This document shows positions 40,811-53,878 of a stretch of DNA of 64,000 nt, in pieces. Below the pieces are notes generated by a model, which worked only from the letters and a program-made list of their open reading frames with translations, had not been told where the DNA came from and ran no database searches. A program made the position numbers and the translations under genes. The stretch spans positions 13,719,131 through 13,783,130 of the forward strand of contig NC_134569.1 in NCBI RefSeq assembly GCF_050947875.1. The letters run 5' to 3'. Source of the stretch: Dermacentor variabilis. Its lineage: Eukaryota > Arthropoda > Arachnida > Ixodida > Ixodidae. How positions within the stretch are numbered: the first letter of the stretch is position 1; each line of letters starts with the position of its first letter.

Positions 40811-43800
40811 TAGCTACGCTATCCAGATTTAGTGTGATCACCTGGAGGTGTTCGCTCGCCGTGGGCCGTCCTGTGTCACGGTTTCGGAAGCTTGGCAAAT
40901 GTGAGTTGAGGCGGCAAAAGCAATGCGTCTGCATTGCCTTTGCCGGTTCCTTTTTTTGACGGCTCTTTTTCCGCCTGATCCCCTCTGCAGCTGCGCGTCA
41001 CCCTCTTCATTCGAATGGCGGATTCTCGCCGCACTTGTAATATTTCTCCTGCAAAGTGCACGCCGCAATGAAAATAATGTTGTGCCTTTCCTTGGTAAGG
41101 CAGATTCAATTCGGCTATGATGTCCAGGTGAAGTGAACTGTCAATAATTTATTGCGATTGTTTTTTTAACTGCCGCGAGCATTATTTCATGCAGTTTAAG
41201 CGCTGTCGATACAGACAGCCTACATAGTTACGTCGACAAGATTGCGTATCACGTGAATTCGTCTACTTATCACTATAGCCGTCGACATTTACATGACGTT
41301 TGATTAACGCTTATACTATCGCGTATGCGATGCTTTTATGCAAGTCATAAAGTACTCGTGTCAAAGGTGTCTCTTTGGAAAAACAATCGTTTGGGGCATA
41401 CATCGCATTTATACGCGGCCCATTCGCTGCCGGCTTCTGACAACGAAAGTGGAACCACTGACGGCATCCCTGTAAGCACTGCGACGCCTGTCGCAATGCA
41501 TTGGCCGCCGCCTAACGTGCTCAATGCATTGAATTTTCTGAATGCGTTTCTCGCTGGCGAGCTCGACGCATATAACGGTGGCTTTGGGTTTCTTCCAGCT
41601 TGCTCTGCATTTATTTGTTGTAAGAGCATTGACTCGACGCTGTTTTTCGTGTAAGTGTTCCTTTTCACCTGGTTGTTCTCTCTGGTCTCAGCGTCGCTAC
41701 ATTTCTCTCCCTCCACGCCCAGAGCTCAGTAGTCCGCATCAGCAACCGACATACCAGCTGGTTTATTTGCATGAAGACCCCCTTACTAGAGATCTCCAGC
41801 TGTCAGAACCACATAACGTGGGTATTAGCGTACCCTGGTCTAAGAAACCGTGGTCTAAAATCCTAGGGGCGAGAGTGTCACGGTACAAAGGTCTCCATAT
41901 CAGAGCTGCTGTGCATGAACGCCGTCATCTCACACCAATGTATTATCGGGCTTCGAGTCTGTTCCCGGGTCCTCGGAGAGTTTCAATGTGGCCGGCGCCG
42001 GCAACAACCGGACACGCCTTCGCTACTCAGCCGAGCCACGCGAGAAGTGTTGCCGCGTGATCGAGCGCGGTGCGAAAGCCGAGTGGCATCGGCTGCGGCC
42101 GCTTTCGAGCAGGGCCGTGCAGTGCGGGGCTGTCTGCTGGCCGCCGCTCTCATCGGGGCAGCAGCAGCAGCAGGCACGTACAGGCACGGCGCTGGGCCAG
42201 GCGCTGGCGAGGCAGGAACCGGTGTGACCGGGTTCGCTCGGCCTGCCCGATCGCGAGCTCCGCGGCGGGAGTCCGCCGACGCTCACGTGCAGCCCCGGCA
42301 TCTTTTTGTGGCCGCTGCGCTGCTCCGTTCTGTAAGCACGCACATCGGCCCAGCGTTGCCGGTCACTGGCTGCCGCTTTGAGATAGCCAGCTGCTGCTGC
42401 CTTCCGCGGAGCTCTTTTCTCCTCATCCTTTCATTTTGCATGCACGTTCTGCACGGCGCTCTTTTCTGCTGCTCCGGTTGGAAGGGGGTTGAGGACTGGA
42501 GTTTCAGGAGTTGTACTTTCGCTCTCCTTGTTATACAGTCAGGCTCACTGCGAAGGGAAATGAGCGGTATGAAAGCTGCTGGGCATGTTTAAATATATTT
42601 CACGGGCACAAATACTTCTTTCTCCGCACTTTAGGAACACGCTTCAACGGGACCTCGGCATGAAAAGCAGGATCGAGATAATGTAGGATTACATTAGGAT
42701 TACATTCGGATTATAATGTAGGATTACAGCTAGGAGTAGAGATGTTTCCTCAAGGAGTGAGGAGGAGCTGATATGTATAGGCCCCTTCGGAATAACTGCT
42801 GTTGCAGACATTCCGCTCGGCTAGTACGGCTGGGGGAAAGTGGCCGTTGCCTCAAGACACCTACGCTCTATGTGCCAAGCACTTCGGACGTCCCAGGAGG
42901 GCAAAACAAGGATGTCCAACGGAAGACAAGAACTGTTAACGTGGCGGAGGGGGACAGGGGAGAGGGGCACCTTTCAGCTGGACACCCCGGCTCGAACTCA
43001 TCAAAACTATAGGAATAGAAATTGAGGACGAATTTTATGATAACGCAAGTGAAGAGACAACTAGGAGGTGCTATCAAAGGAGTGCCAGTTTTTGTGAGCT
43101 GCCACATAAAACTGAAACTTGAAAGTTTTTTGTCCAAACATGTACAGTTGACTCTCAAGTTGCGAGAAGCCGACAGACGTATGCTGGAGGCCCCGAATTA
43201 AAAGCTGTATATGGGATACTGCATTTAAGGAGTCGGAGTATACGCCGCATACGAACTCGAGACGAGCACAAGTGCGGCCAATGTCCGCAATGGAACTGGG
43301 TCCGGCGAGTTGAGGCGTACAGGCAGGTTAACGACCCTATCAATGGCCCGCGGAGTGCTCTCGCGCGCGTGAATTAGGGGGCTCCCGTGGGCAGCGAGCA
43401 CGCTCCGCGATGCGGCACCCAAATCAGAGGGGACCGAAACAAAACGACTCCCCTGGCGAAGGAGACGAAGAGCGCCTTTTGTTGACCGGCTGCATCTAAC
43501 GGGTGACGCGGAGCCGCCGTGCAGGGAAGCGGAACCCACGCCTTTCATTAAGCGCACGCCGAGTGAAACGTATGTTCGTCGAGGAGTGCGCCGTATATGA
43601 CGGGGCCATCTTCTTCCTGGTCGCTCGGCGTTCAAGCATGCACGGATGTACGACAGGTAGTGGTTCCACGTGCCCCGCGCTCCTGCCGCGTTTGTTCACT
43701 AACGCGGCGCGCTGCCGTGTGGCCGCTACGTGCACTCCTCGCTACATCCGTGCACTGCTGTGGAACATGCGTATATGTCGAGCGGGCACTGGAGCAACTG

Positions 43801-44389
43801 GTAGGATTAATAAGAGCGGTTAGTACTTTAATACCCCCTCGTGATTGATCGGCACTTCGGCCATTGTATGACGAGCTATGCCAGATGGTCATGTACTTCT
43901 CTGTGTTGAGCAGGAGCCGCATTTTGTAAGGATTCTTTTCCTCCGATTCAGCTCATTTTTTATCACGCGCTGTGCCAACTGGTCGATTCTGGCGACAGCG
44001 GGAACGCGGCTTCGTGTGGGCTAATGGCGATGAGCAAAATGGATTTAAAATGAAGCTGATCGTTGTAATATACGGCCCCAATTTCATAACTCCGTGCGTT
44101 CTCGTACCATTTGTAGGGAAACGACCCGAATCATTGATTTGCAGTTCCAGGCTACCCGATCGAGGCGCTGACTTTCAGCGGATGAGCGCAGGCGTACGTA
44201 GCATCTCGGGCAGTCTGGAAAGAGAAATCGAAGAGGCCCCTATGTGCTGCTGTCTCTCCAGCGTGAATAACGCTAAAATAATATGGGATTATCGACCTAC
44301 ACATGTACCTACAAAAGCTGTCCATTGGACAGCTTGACAAGTCCACCATCCCTCATTTGGGCAGAGGCAGCATCACATTCTTTCATTCA
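40811..44389. other. Stretch with no recognised gene
   Basis: GC-rich blocks (41.95-42.45 and 43.3-43.75 kb) give open frames up to 225 codons without motifs. A short array of TAGGATTACA-like words lies at 42683-42731. No tRNA, rRNA or transposase recognised. Confidence 0.4.
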
Positions 44390-46225
44390 TTCCAATATAT
44401 CATCAAGGAAAAATACACATATAATGGTCATAGAAGTATTACAAATCAATCACATACATCAGCCGGAGCTCATTGAGAGACGAAGAGAAAAGATTGAAAC
44501 CAACCGAATTGTAATAGTTTAGGAGTGTGGGTAATGTATACCTCAGACACTGTTTCCCATAGTTTGACCGTGGTGTCGTTACTGCCCAGTCTTCGAAGTG
44601 TCTTGTGCTATAATTTGGTGCTCTAGTTTGCAGTTTGGCGAGTTTATGCAGATTAAAAATATTCCTATAGACTTCTGCCTTATAGACACGACTTCATCGA
44701 TATTTGTACAGATTATACGCTGGAATTACATCGGTGTTCATGAAGAAAGTTATTGTCGATGCAGTGTAGGGAGCATTATATGTATGTCGGAGATATTTTT
44801 TCTGTACTAAGTGAATATGCTCTAGATTGTTTGATGTCGTGTTCCCCCACACTAACTGACAATAGTTCAAGTGTGAATAAAAAAGGGAATTATATAGCAA
44901 GAGTTTGATGCGTGTAGAAAGAATATACCTTAAGCGGCCTATTACACCTGTTATTTGGCTCAATTTGATTACAACATTTTTGACATGATTATCCCAGGAC
45001 ATGTTCGCGGAAAAGATGACACCCAGACATTTGAAATTCTCGACTATTTCAATACTTCGCGAGTTTAATTTAATATCTTGATGCAGAGGTATATGTTTGT
45101 TTTTCGGCTTAAATATAACTGCTTTCGATTTGCTCTCATTTACCTTCATTAGATTAAGTTTCGACCATTGCTCTAAGGATTTCATTGTACTGTTACATTG
45201 TTTAATGAGAGTATGGATGTCATTACCTGCGAAAAAATACTGGCGTCATCTGCATAGATAATAAATCTTGCCTGAGGGTTTATGTTGACGATATCGTTAA
45301 TATAAATATTAAAAAGTATAGGGCCTAAAATACTTCCCTGGGGCACTCCGCTATGGACAGTCCTGGCTTTTGAAGTAAAAGTATCTATTTTAACAACTTG
45401 GGCTCTGTTGGAAAGGTAGGATTTTATAAGAGATAGTGACTGTCCTCGTATCCCATAATTCTGTAATTTCTCCAGCAAAATATTATGGTCAACTAAATCA
45501 AATGCTTTTGAAAAGTCTACGAAAATACCAACAGCTATTGCTTTGTTCTCGAACTCTGTTAGTACATATTCTTTCTGTTCTAGTAATGCTAACTCGACTG
45601 ATTTGTTCTTACGGAAACCGTATTGATGTGGTGTTGACAAGTTATGTTTTTCAATGAAGTTTGTCATCCTTGAACACAAAATTTTTTCAAACACTTTTGA
45701 AAACACGCGTAGAATGGATACCGGCCTGTAATTTCCCAGATCATTAAGATCTGGGAAATTCTGGGAACTACGACCTTTTTTTATAAATAACAGTAACCTT
45801 TGCACACTGCATTTTCGCCGGAAAAATGGCCGATTGCAAAGCACGTGTTAAAAATACGAGCGAGTACTGGGGCGATAATGTCAACCACGTGTTTAATAGG
45901 GCCAACTTGAAGACCCTTCTACGTCACAACTGGTGCTGTTGTTCAAGGCTTTTATAACGGACGCAACTTCATTCAGTGTTACAGGATGAAGGTACATTGT
46001 GTTGTCATTATGAGCGCATACGTAGTTACTAGCCTGAGGGGATGGAGAACGAGTCTTACCGATACTTGTGAAAAAATCATTAAATGCGTCAGCGAGCTTA
46101 ACACCGGATAAATCTTTGCCATTAATGTGTAATTTCGTTAAAGGCCTGTGTGAGTGATTTCGATTTAGGAGAGTGTTGAACCTCGACCATAGCAAACTAT
46201 GTTGAAATAGTTTAATGCGTGCACT
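44390..46225 (-). pseudogene. 5'-truncated, frameshifted Jockey/CR1-group non-LTR element
   Basis: The RT starts at LLWSRFNTLLNRN and LADAFNDFFTSIGK (46.2-45.9 kb). After a frameshift it continues with NYRPVSILRVFSKVFEKIL, YGFRKNKSVELALL, the catalytic FVDFSKAFDLVDH, HSGVPQGSILGPILFNIYI and IYADD. It is interrupted again near 45183 before the thumb (NFKCLGVIFSANMSWDNHV, SHLNYCQLVWGN). No RNase H. An inverted repeat at 45730-45760 lies inside the coding sequence and may be a small insertion. The 3' end near 44390 is approximate. Confidence 0.85.
45730..45760. repeat. Perfect 13-bp hairpin within an RT pseudogene
   Basis: AATTTCCCAGATC, five bases ATTAA, then the exact complement. It adds residues between the expected KKG and LGNYRP motifs, so it looks like a local templated insertion. 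Confidence 0.8.
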
Positions 46226-48788
46226 ACGTTTAGACCCCTGTGTCCCACTTCGTTGTCCCGTGTACGTGTAATGCGGCTGATAACAAGAGCTGCCGTCTTT
46301 TACTTGGGAGCACGCAGCGTCTCTTCGCGCGTGCTGATCGCGTGCTCGTCTCCCGACAGCGCGAGCTGCAATCAAGGTCAGGGGAGGCCATCTCCGTTCT
46401 GCTGCCCTCCCCGCAATCATCTGCACCGCGCCGCACGGCAAGCCCCCGGCTTCGTGTACGCGGAAAGGCACTGCAGCCGGCCGCATTGAGGCCGCTCGAG
46501 ATCGGAGAGAGCGATGCGGGCGCGCGCCATTCGACCAGCCTTGCACCGCGGCGACGATACGATCGCGTCGCTTTTCCGCCAGACAGTTCCGGGGGGCCAA
46601 GCTGTCGGCTTGCAGCCGCGCACATGAAGTTCCTCTCCGAGCGTTCTAATGACAAAAAGAAGAACACAATGTGATAATAAATAAAGAAAAGCGACGGTAA
46701 TCGTTCGGGTTACGTGAACCGTGCTATGGATCTCTGCGACGACATAACGCGTCCCGTACTGAGACGTCCTGAGAATGTTTCCCTGTATAGGATAGCTTTC
46801 TGTCGCAGAACGTCTACTTGTCACGCTCAGTAGCGCGTGTCAAATTGAACTTCAGCAACATATAGGCGTGAGCGGATCACGTTTTCTTTTTTCTAGCCGT
46901 CGTCACGAAACAGCGACGGTGTCACCAAAGACAGTTTCCTGCTCGAGGCAATGGCGGCGGTGGTCGCGTACAATGAGCCGCGAAGGTGCCTGCCTCTGTG
47001 CGGGGCCTCCTCTGGTGCCCCCATAAAAGTAATACAAGATTGCGCGCGCGTGCGTGCACAGTTCAAGTGCCGCCAATTGGACAGTCGACGCTCGCGTGCT
47101 GTTCGCTTGCCTACAATCATGGCAGTCCCTTGCCGCGCTCAATGTGTCCACCAGCGAGCACTCTACGAGGAGGGCGCGCAGGTCGAGCAGTGGATGCTCG
47201 AGGAGGCCGTTCGAGACGCGTCTCAGTTCTGTGTTGTGCGGTCTTCCACCTTTTGGCTGGCAGTGCGAAAGCCAGAAAGGCACGAGAAATGCTTCAATTT
47301 CGCGGTCGGTGACTTCGCAATTGCAATATTTCTGACGCGCGCCGGCATGCGATGTCGTCGAATAATACGGACGGTGTACTGAGCACCAGTCTTCCTTGTT
47401 TGAGACCACTGTCGCCACGCGTGACCGTGCGGCTTCCACGGCGCACCATGCTTGCTTTGTATGGCATGTACGACGTTGCAGTTTGGTCGCTGCAGTTACA
47501 ACGGGAGACGCGAGGTCACTGATAACACATTTGTTCACGAGCGTGTTTGTTACGTGCGTGTTTGCTACAAGCGCGGGTCACGGCTGGCACGTTCCCTCTT
47601 TCGCTTTTTTGTACATAATTGGAATAGCCTATACGTCGTTGGAATGGTATATATAGTGACCCGACATAATGCAATGATTAATCATGCGTACGCGTACCGA
47701 GAGCAAGCGCATCCTATTCGATAAAAAAAAAAAACGTACGCTTGCGTTCGCACAGATTGCGTTCTTTCCAGTGTCTGTGCCTTGCACGAAGGGTCGACGA
47801 CCGGCTTAGGATTGTCTACAAAGCGACGCACCTGAGAAATGGATGCCGCCACGTCGAGAACTGTGCAACTTCCGAGTGTGTAGCCGCGCACGTCGTGCCT
47901 CCGTTTCGTCACGCGAGCTCTGTCACGTGCGTGCGTGCCGACTCGCCTCACGGCCTTTGCCGCAGTCGACGAACAAGTCTCATTCCTCGATATTCTTGCA
48001 AATCGCAGTGTATACCCGGGAGCCACCGCCGAAAACCACGTGTTTGTAATACATTCGAATGACTAAAGACGCACATCGCCCTCCTTATAAGATACCTTTC
48101 AACTGATTTGAATAAGCCGTGTTGCGTTTAAAATAAAAGTTAAGATATTCTGGACAGGCGGCTGAAGGCTTTATATGTCAACTTTCTCAAAGGTTGACGA
48201 AATTTCGCCAGATAAATAAAATGATGCACTATAAATCCGCCATTTCCTAACGTTGTACGACAAAGACCTATGCAAGTCTGTAAGCTGCATCTACTGTAGC
48301 GTCTAAAGCGGGCAAGCCAGCTATATTATGTAGTTCTATTTAGTGCACACGAAATCATCGCTTTGTTTTCATAACTTCTGCAAATGTGCCATTCATAAAA
48401 TGTTTGTATAATATAGGGGCAAAAGCTATTATGTCACTTTTGTCCGTTTGAAATGAAGATATTTTACAGAATTGCGATATCTATATTCGTTATTATGTAG
48501 CTAAGCTAATGCATCAATTGTAAGTTTTCCTACTTTAAGATAACTTTAAATCCCACATTCATTCAGTTGATTTAGACAGTCGCCCAGTAAGAGCGTCTCT
48601 GTGTCGTACACGTAGTATTTGAATAGCGGCTTGAGATTAGCGGCTTTCTCTTCAAAACTCATAACCGTTTCTAGGCACTTGTTTCGCTAACCGTTGAACG
48701 CACTCCCGATGCGATGGTTTCAAACATCTATAGGTATACAGGGTGCTACTTCAGTAACGTATAAACCATGGGGTATAATTAATGTATC
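46226..48788. other. Stretch with no recognised gene
   Basis: GC-rich at 46.25-46.65 and 46.95-47.5 kb with frames up to 211 codons on the minus strand that show no domain. AT-rich from 48.1 kb on. Nothing recognised. Confidence 0.4.
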
Positions 48789-48863
48789 TAGCGCACAACA
48801 CAAGGCAAGGGTACAGTAAAAACCGACAAAGACTCTGTCCTTGTCTACATGTGTTGTGCGCTA
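48789..48863. repeat. Foldback hairpin, 14-bp arms
   Basis: TAGCGCACAACACA (48789-48802) and its exact complement (48850-48863) flank a 47-base spacer. The arm sequence recalls the foldbacks at 15620-15726 and 18717-18778. Confidence 0.75.
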
Positions 48864-49129
48864 TAGATGCAGTAAGAGAACACCAGCATGCCAATACTTG
48901 CGTTATTTCAAGCTATAGTTAAACAATCCGCTGCCATATTTAGATCCAGAAAGATGGGATTCTTCCGCATTGTCGGTTACCATGGCGCTCAGCAAGCCAT
49001 GCAGTGTTGGAAGCTGCTTGGTTACGGAGCCAGGGATGACTCTAGCCGTTTCTTTGAATCAGCGGCACGCTCAGCACACCTCGAACCTGGTCGCTACTTT
49101 GCGCATTATTAAACCCTACGCAAACCAAA

Positions 49130-51283
49130 ATACACACTAGCAACAGCGTCCGCACTATCCTCCACAAATCAGGTCTCGATGACACGGCTCTACTTCACAC
49201 TTTACAGCAACGCTACGTTGCTACAGGCACCCGCCCCACCTACAGAGACTACACATAGACGCCACACATAGGCGCCACTCCCCTAGACGCTGATATTACA
49301 GAAGCCGAGGTTAGGGCGGCCTTGCAGGGCACTAGGCGCAACACCGCACCTGGGGCTGATGGAATCAATACACACTCCTACGCAACCTAGATGATCTAGC
49401 CATTCACGACTTAACCGCATTCTACAATGACCACTGGAGGAATAGCACGCTTCCACAGGAATGGCGCCATGCGGACATCATACTAGTTCCTAAGCAAGGC
49501 AAGCCACTGTCCCTCCAGAATCTCCGACCTATATTCTCAACTTCGTGTGTAGGTAAACTCTTCGAGCGCGTTGTACTTTCGCTGCTACAACCCTTTCTCG
49601 AAGACAGCCAATTCTTTCCGAATACACTCTTCGGCTACCGCCCTAACCTCTCTACGCAGGACGTTTTGCTGCCGCTTAAGGAGGATGTTGTGGATGGCCC
49701 CACTGCGGCACAGGCCAGAGCTATTCTGGCCTTGGACCTCAAGGGGGCCTTCGACAACGTCTCCCACGATCTAATTCTCGACAATCTAGCTTCTTCCCAA
49801 TGCGCCACACCTATCTATAACTACGTCAGAGCTTTCCTTTCGGACCGCACAGCCACCATTGGCATAGGAGGGCTCCGGTCGGACGTCATCACACCCACAG
49901 GTATAGAAACATCACATGGGTCGATCTTATCGCCCACCCTCTTCAACGTGGCTACGGCTAAGCTGCCCCTCTTACTAGACCAGATACCCACCATCCGGCA
50001 CGCTCTCTATGCTGACGACGTTACGATCTGCGCAACCCAGGTATCCGACGGGGCCATCCAGGATTCTCTCCAGGAAGCTGTGCGTGCCATGCAAAACTAT
50101 GCAGCCATGGGGGGCCTTTCCTGTGCAGCCGAAAAGTCCGAATTGCTCCTTGTGCACAAGCGGCGCCGCAGAACCGACGAATCCCCTAATATCTCCCTCC
50201 TGTTCTTACACGGCAGCCCCATCCCTCAGGTAGCTAGACTCCGTATCTTGGGCCTCCACATTCAGTTTGATGGCCAAGCCTCGCACACTACGCACCTTTT
50301 GGGTCAGCAGGTAGCACAAGTCACACATATGGTAAACCGCATTAGTAATCGTACAAGAGGCCTTCGCGAGAAAGACGTCCTCCACATAGTACAGGCTCTG
50401 ACAATCATCCGGCTCATTTATTACGTCCCCTATCATAATCTCACCCTCCTTCATAATCAGAAGATGAACGCCTTTCTGCGGAAGGCAGTGAAAGCGGCTC
50501 TTTCGCTGCCTCCACATGCTTCCACACAACGGCTTCTTCAGCTTGGTATCCAGGCGAGCTTGTCGAGGCTCATCGCAACGGTCAGCTCCAATGTCTCAGA
50601 CGCAGCCGTTAGGGCTACGCCATACTGTCTCGCCTTGGCTACCCTGTCCCTGAGACACCCACACACGTCCCACAATATCGCCTCGCTCCTGCTCTACGCG
50701 CTCGCATACAAGTAACTCCGATTCCCCACAATATGCATCCCGAACGGCACGCCTGCCGTAGACGCGCCCAAACTTAGGTCCTGGCACGCATTTTTGGAGC
50801 CGGCACCACAATGACACCGGTTTTGTACACTGACGCGGCCCGCTACCCAGGGAGGCGGGCCATGTGTTTAGCTGTAACTGACTGCACAGACGCGCTTAGG
50901 GTGTGTGCCACAGTTCTCACAACGTACAGCTGCTCAGCAGAGGAAGGAGCTATAGCCCTGGCCATCGTCCACGCCTCGATCCTTCCCGCACATGACACCC
51001 CCATCACCATAGTGACGGACTCGCAGGCTGCCTGCCGGGCCTTCGCGCAAGGACTTGTGACTGCACACATACATCGAATTATCTCCTCGATCCCCCCTCC
51101 CGCATTACGCAGGGTGCGTATCGTCTGGACTCCTGTACACGCCTCTCTCCATGGTAATGAACGCGTTAATAAGTAGCCCGATGTCTGACTGGCCGGGCAC
51201 CATCGGAAGAGCTGTCCAACCCAGACGACGCACCGCCAGAGCCCCTACACTACACCGAGACGCTCGAGTACTACCGACAGAGC
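49130..51283 (+). pseudogene. RT and RNase H of the outer I-type element (5' part)
   Basis: RT begins at PLDADITEAEVRAALQGT and NTAPGADGI in one frame. It continues frameshifted with LRNLDDLAIHD, LPQEWRHADIILVPK and FGYRPNLSTQD, and then the long open frame 49666-50715 with LDLKGAFDNVSHD, SHGSILSPTLFN (usual PQGSVLSP) and YADDVTICA. After another frameshift RNase H (50811-51176) shows LYTDAA, SAEEGAIALA, VTDSQAACRAF and VWTPVHASLHGNERVN, three of the four catalytic acids recognisable. Cut at 51283 by the nested element. Confidence 0.85.
51266..51283. repeat. 18-bp target-site duplication, left
   Basis: GAGTACTACCGACAGAGC, repeated exactly at 53879-53896. This is the length expected of target-primed reverse transcription. 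Confidence 0.95.
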
Positions 51284-53878
51284 ACTTTGGCGTACGTTCC
51301 GGTCAATGGAACGCGGTCATAAGCAACCTGACCCTGCAGCGAGCGTTAGGTTAGCGATGCAGAGTTCGCCACATCAATTTGCAGAACACGCTGCTAGAGC
51401 GTTTTTCCCGAAATACGATCAAGCGTCACCTATAAACTGCCCCGAAATTGATGAGTCCAATTCCGAAATATCCAGCCCTTTCAGCATGGCCGAACTAATA
51501 GCGGCGATTGAAACTTCGAAGCAACGAACAACACCTGGTCCCGATGGTATTCCTTATGAGGTTTTCAAGAACATTGAAGGAGCAGCTCTCGACGCACTTC
51601 TTCAGGCTATTAATAAAGTATGGGAGACTGGAAACGTTCCACCTGATTGGAAGCATTCAATTGTTGTTGCGATTCCGAAACCAGGAAAGTCTCCAAATAG
51701 CCTGCAGTCTTTACGCCCAATTTCACTAACCTCAACTGTCTGCAAACTCGCTGAAAAGATGCTGGCCACACGAGTTTCCTGGTGGCTTGAACGCCACGAT
51801 AAATATCATCCTGCCCAAATTGGATTTCGTTCTTACTTGGGAACTGAAGACGGACTTTCTATGTTATCAGACGATGTTTTACAGGTTTCTCCACACAGTC
51901 ACGCTGTACGCACGGTAGTAGCAACAGACATAACGAAAGCTTATGACAATATAGACCATGAAATCATTATATCCAACCTCATCGACCTGGGACTTCCACC
52001 GCGGGTGATAAGATTCATCTACTCATTCCTTCAGAATCGCACATTTGCGATTAGAGTAGATGGAAGGCAAGAAGGACACTTCACATCGAACAGAGGAGTC
52101 CCACAAGGTTCGGTTCTGGCTCCTCTTCTCTTCAACGTTGCTCTAATACCTCTAGCCTGGCAACTCCATCGGATTCCAGATGTGAGGTTCTTAATCTATG
52201 CGGATGACGTCACTTTGTGGTCCGTGCATAAAGATATCTCTAGACAAGCTCAACAGCTTCAAGAAGCCCTTGATGTGCTGAACAACTACGCTCGGAAAGC
52301 AGGATTGGACATTTCCGCCCAAAAATCAAGCTATGTTGTGGTGGCCAACAAGAAAGGACGCACAAGAATCACGCAGCACCCCTTTACATTTAGACTCGGC
52401 GCAGTGACAATCCCTGAGGCTTCTGAGGTCCGCATACTGGGTCTCGATATTCACCAATCCGGCAGTGGTGCACACTGGCTCCGTAAAACCAGACAGAGTT
52501 CGACAAAAACGCTTCACCTTATTCGTCGCATTGCAGCAAAAGCCGCTGGAGCTCGTACTGACGTAGCTCGACGGTTGGTGCGTGCAGTCTTGCAGCCACG
52601 GATTTTATATCAAGCTCAATTTCAACGGCTGACTTTGGCACAGCTGGCACAGTTGGAGACGATTAATCGTGATGCTATGCGCACAATCACAGCACTGCCC
52701 CGCATCACTCCGATACCAACCTTACAGGAACATGCCCAGCTCAACACAATTGCTGAGCTCATTTTGCAACGTGAAAAAGCACGTGAAATTAAAAAGCAAC
52801 TTATTCCGGCTGTCGCTGCGTTGCATGCTCATTTTCACCGCGGCTCTCGGATTGACAATCAGCCCTATCCAATGCCTCCCTGGGAATTCACCAGCATCAC
52901 AACTAATAAGCCAACGAGGTTACGACGCCGCGATACAACAGGTATTATTGACGAACACAACATCGTCGATGCATCATGCGTTAACACCTGCCAAGTCTAT
53001 ACGGATGCTGCCATTCTCCCAGACGGCGGAAGGACATCATTCCTGAGTACTACGCATAATTTCATCAGCGGCCACCAGCGCTATTTATCTACAGAAGCCA
53101 GCGCTCTAGTAATGGAACTTCAAGCCATCCACGACGCTGTGCAAGATGCGACATCTAAGCTGCCTACCATCAAGCAACTAGATATCTTCACCGATTCTTT
53201 AGCGGCTATCCAGGAACTCAAGAAGGTTGATAAGGCGATGGAAATCTGCGAGACAATACACACTATGAATAGTAAGACATCTACTTGCGTCAAGGTACAC
53301 TGGATTCAAGGCCATTCAGCGAACCCTCACAACATTGCTGCTGACCAGCAGGCACACTGCCCTCCTAATCCTGATCCTCCACCTATTCCCCTCCCACCCC
53401 AACCCCGTAACTCGCTGCGAGCCCGTAAAAATGTTCTCCGGCAGGACACACGCGCTCTTATCCCACCGTGTGTCTGCTCCCTCCCCCTTCACCTTACTAG
53501 GGCGGAGGAAGTTGTGCTTAGGAGGCTTCGGGCCGGGGTGGCCCTTACACCGGCTGTTGTCTCAAGGTGGAACTGGTCGCATTTACCACTGGGTGCTACG
53601 TGTCCATACTGCTCCGTTCCTGTGGTGGAATCAGATGCATACCACCTAATATGGACATGTACGGGTTTACAATCGGAACGCTCGCGTCTCCTACTGGAAG
53701 CCGGCCTCCGCTACAGTGTGACAACCAGCTATGACCGCTGGATACATGACAACAGATTCCACAAAACAATGCTCCAATTCATACACAACACAGGCCTCAC
53801 GGCACACATATAATACACATATACAGTCCAAGAATTATGCCTTAAGGGCAAGCCTTATCGCAATTAAAAAAAAAAAAA
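51284..53878 (+). mobile_element. Nested, 5'-truncated I-superfamily non-LTR element
   Basis: 2595 bp inserted into the outer I-type element. It has an exact 18-bp duplication, a 13-nt poly(A) tail (53866-53878) and a 5' end truncated between endonuclease and RT. Same orientation as its host. The RT-RNase H frame is open from end to end, so it is much younger than the element it interrupts. Confidence 0.93.
51306..53813 (+). CDS. ORF2 C-terminal part: reverse transcriptase and RNase H
   Basis: An 835-codon frame; the ATG at 51306 is only the first in the truncated copy, not a native start. RT carries TTPGPDGIPYEVFK, LRPISLTSTVCKLAEKM, GFRSYLGTEDGL, the catalytic TDITKAYDNIDH, NRGVPQGSVLAPLLFN and YADD at residues 298-301. 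RNase H has all four acids in context: VYTDAA, VMELQAIHDA, FTDSLAAIQEL, WIQGHSA with AADQQAH. The C-terminus has CPYCSVPVVESDAYHLIWTC, the CCHC knuckle of I/Ingi-type ORF2. No APE endonuclease remains because of 5' truncation. RT plus RNase H plus terminal knuckle places it in the I superfamily; finer placement needs a tree. Confidence 0.93.
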   Translation: MERGHKQPDPAASVRLAMQSSPHQFAEHAARAFFPKYDQASPINCPEIDESNSEISSPFSMAELIAAIETSKQRTTPGPDGIPYEVFKNIEGAALDALLQAINKVWETGNVPPDWKHSIVVAIPKPGKSPNSLQSLRPISLTSTVCKLAEKMLATRVSWWLERHDKYHPAQIGFRSYLGTEDGLSMLSDDVLQVSPHSHAVRTVVATDITKAYDNIDHEIIISNLIDLGLPPRVIRFIYSFLQNRTFAIRVDGRQEGHFTSNRGVPQGSVLAPLLFNVALIPLAWQLHRIPDVRFLIYADDVTLWSVHKDISRQAQQLQEALDVLNNYARKAGLDISAQKSSYVVVANKKGRTRITQHPFTFRLGAVTIPEASEVRILGLDIHQSGSGAHWLRKTRQSSTKTLHLIRRIAAKAAGARTDVARRLVRAVLQPRILYQAQFQRLTLAQLAQLETINRDAMRTITALPRITPIPTLQEHAQLNTIAELILQREKAREIKKQLIPAVAALHAHFHRGSRIDNQPYPMPPWEFTSITTNKPTRLRRRDTTGIIDEHNIVDASCVNTCQVYTDAAILPDGGRTSFLSTTHNFISGHQRYLSTEASALVMELQAIHDAVQDATSKLPTIKQLDIFTDSLAAIQELKKVDKAMEICETIHTMNSKTSTCVKVHWIQGHSANPHNIAADQQAHCPPNPDPPPIPLPPQPRNSLRARKNVLRQDTRALIPPCVCSLPLHLTRAEEVVLRRLRAGVALTPAVVSRWNWSHLPLGATCPYCSVPVVESDAYHLIWTCTGLQSERSRLLLEAGLRYSVTTSYDRWIHDNRFHKTMLQFIHNTGLTAHI

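Noticed and set aside
46903..47538. 211-codon minus-strand open frame (and a 143-codon plus frame opposite)
   Set aside because: No recognisable domain, overlapping frames on both strands in GC-rich sequence, no splice or promoter support.
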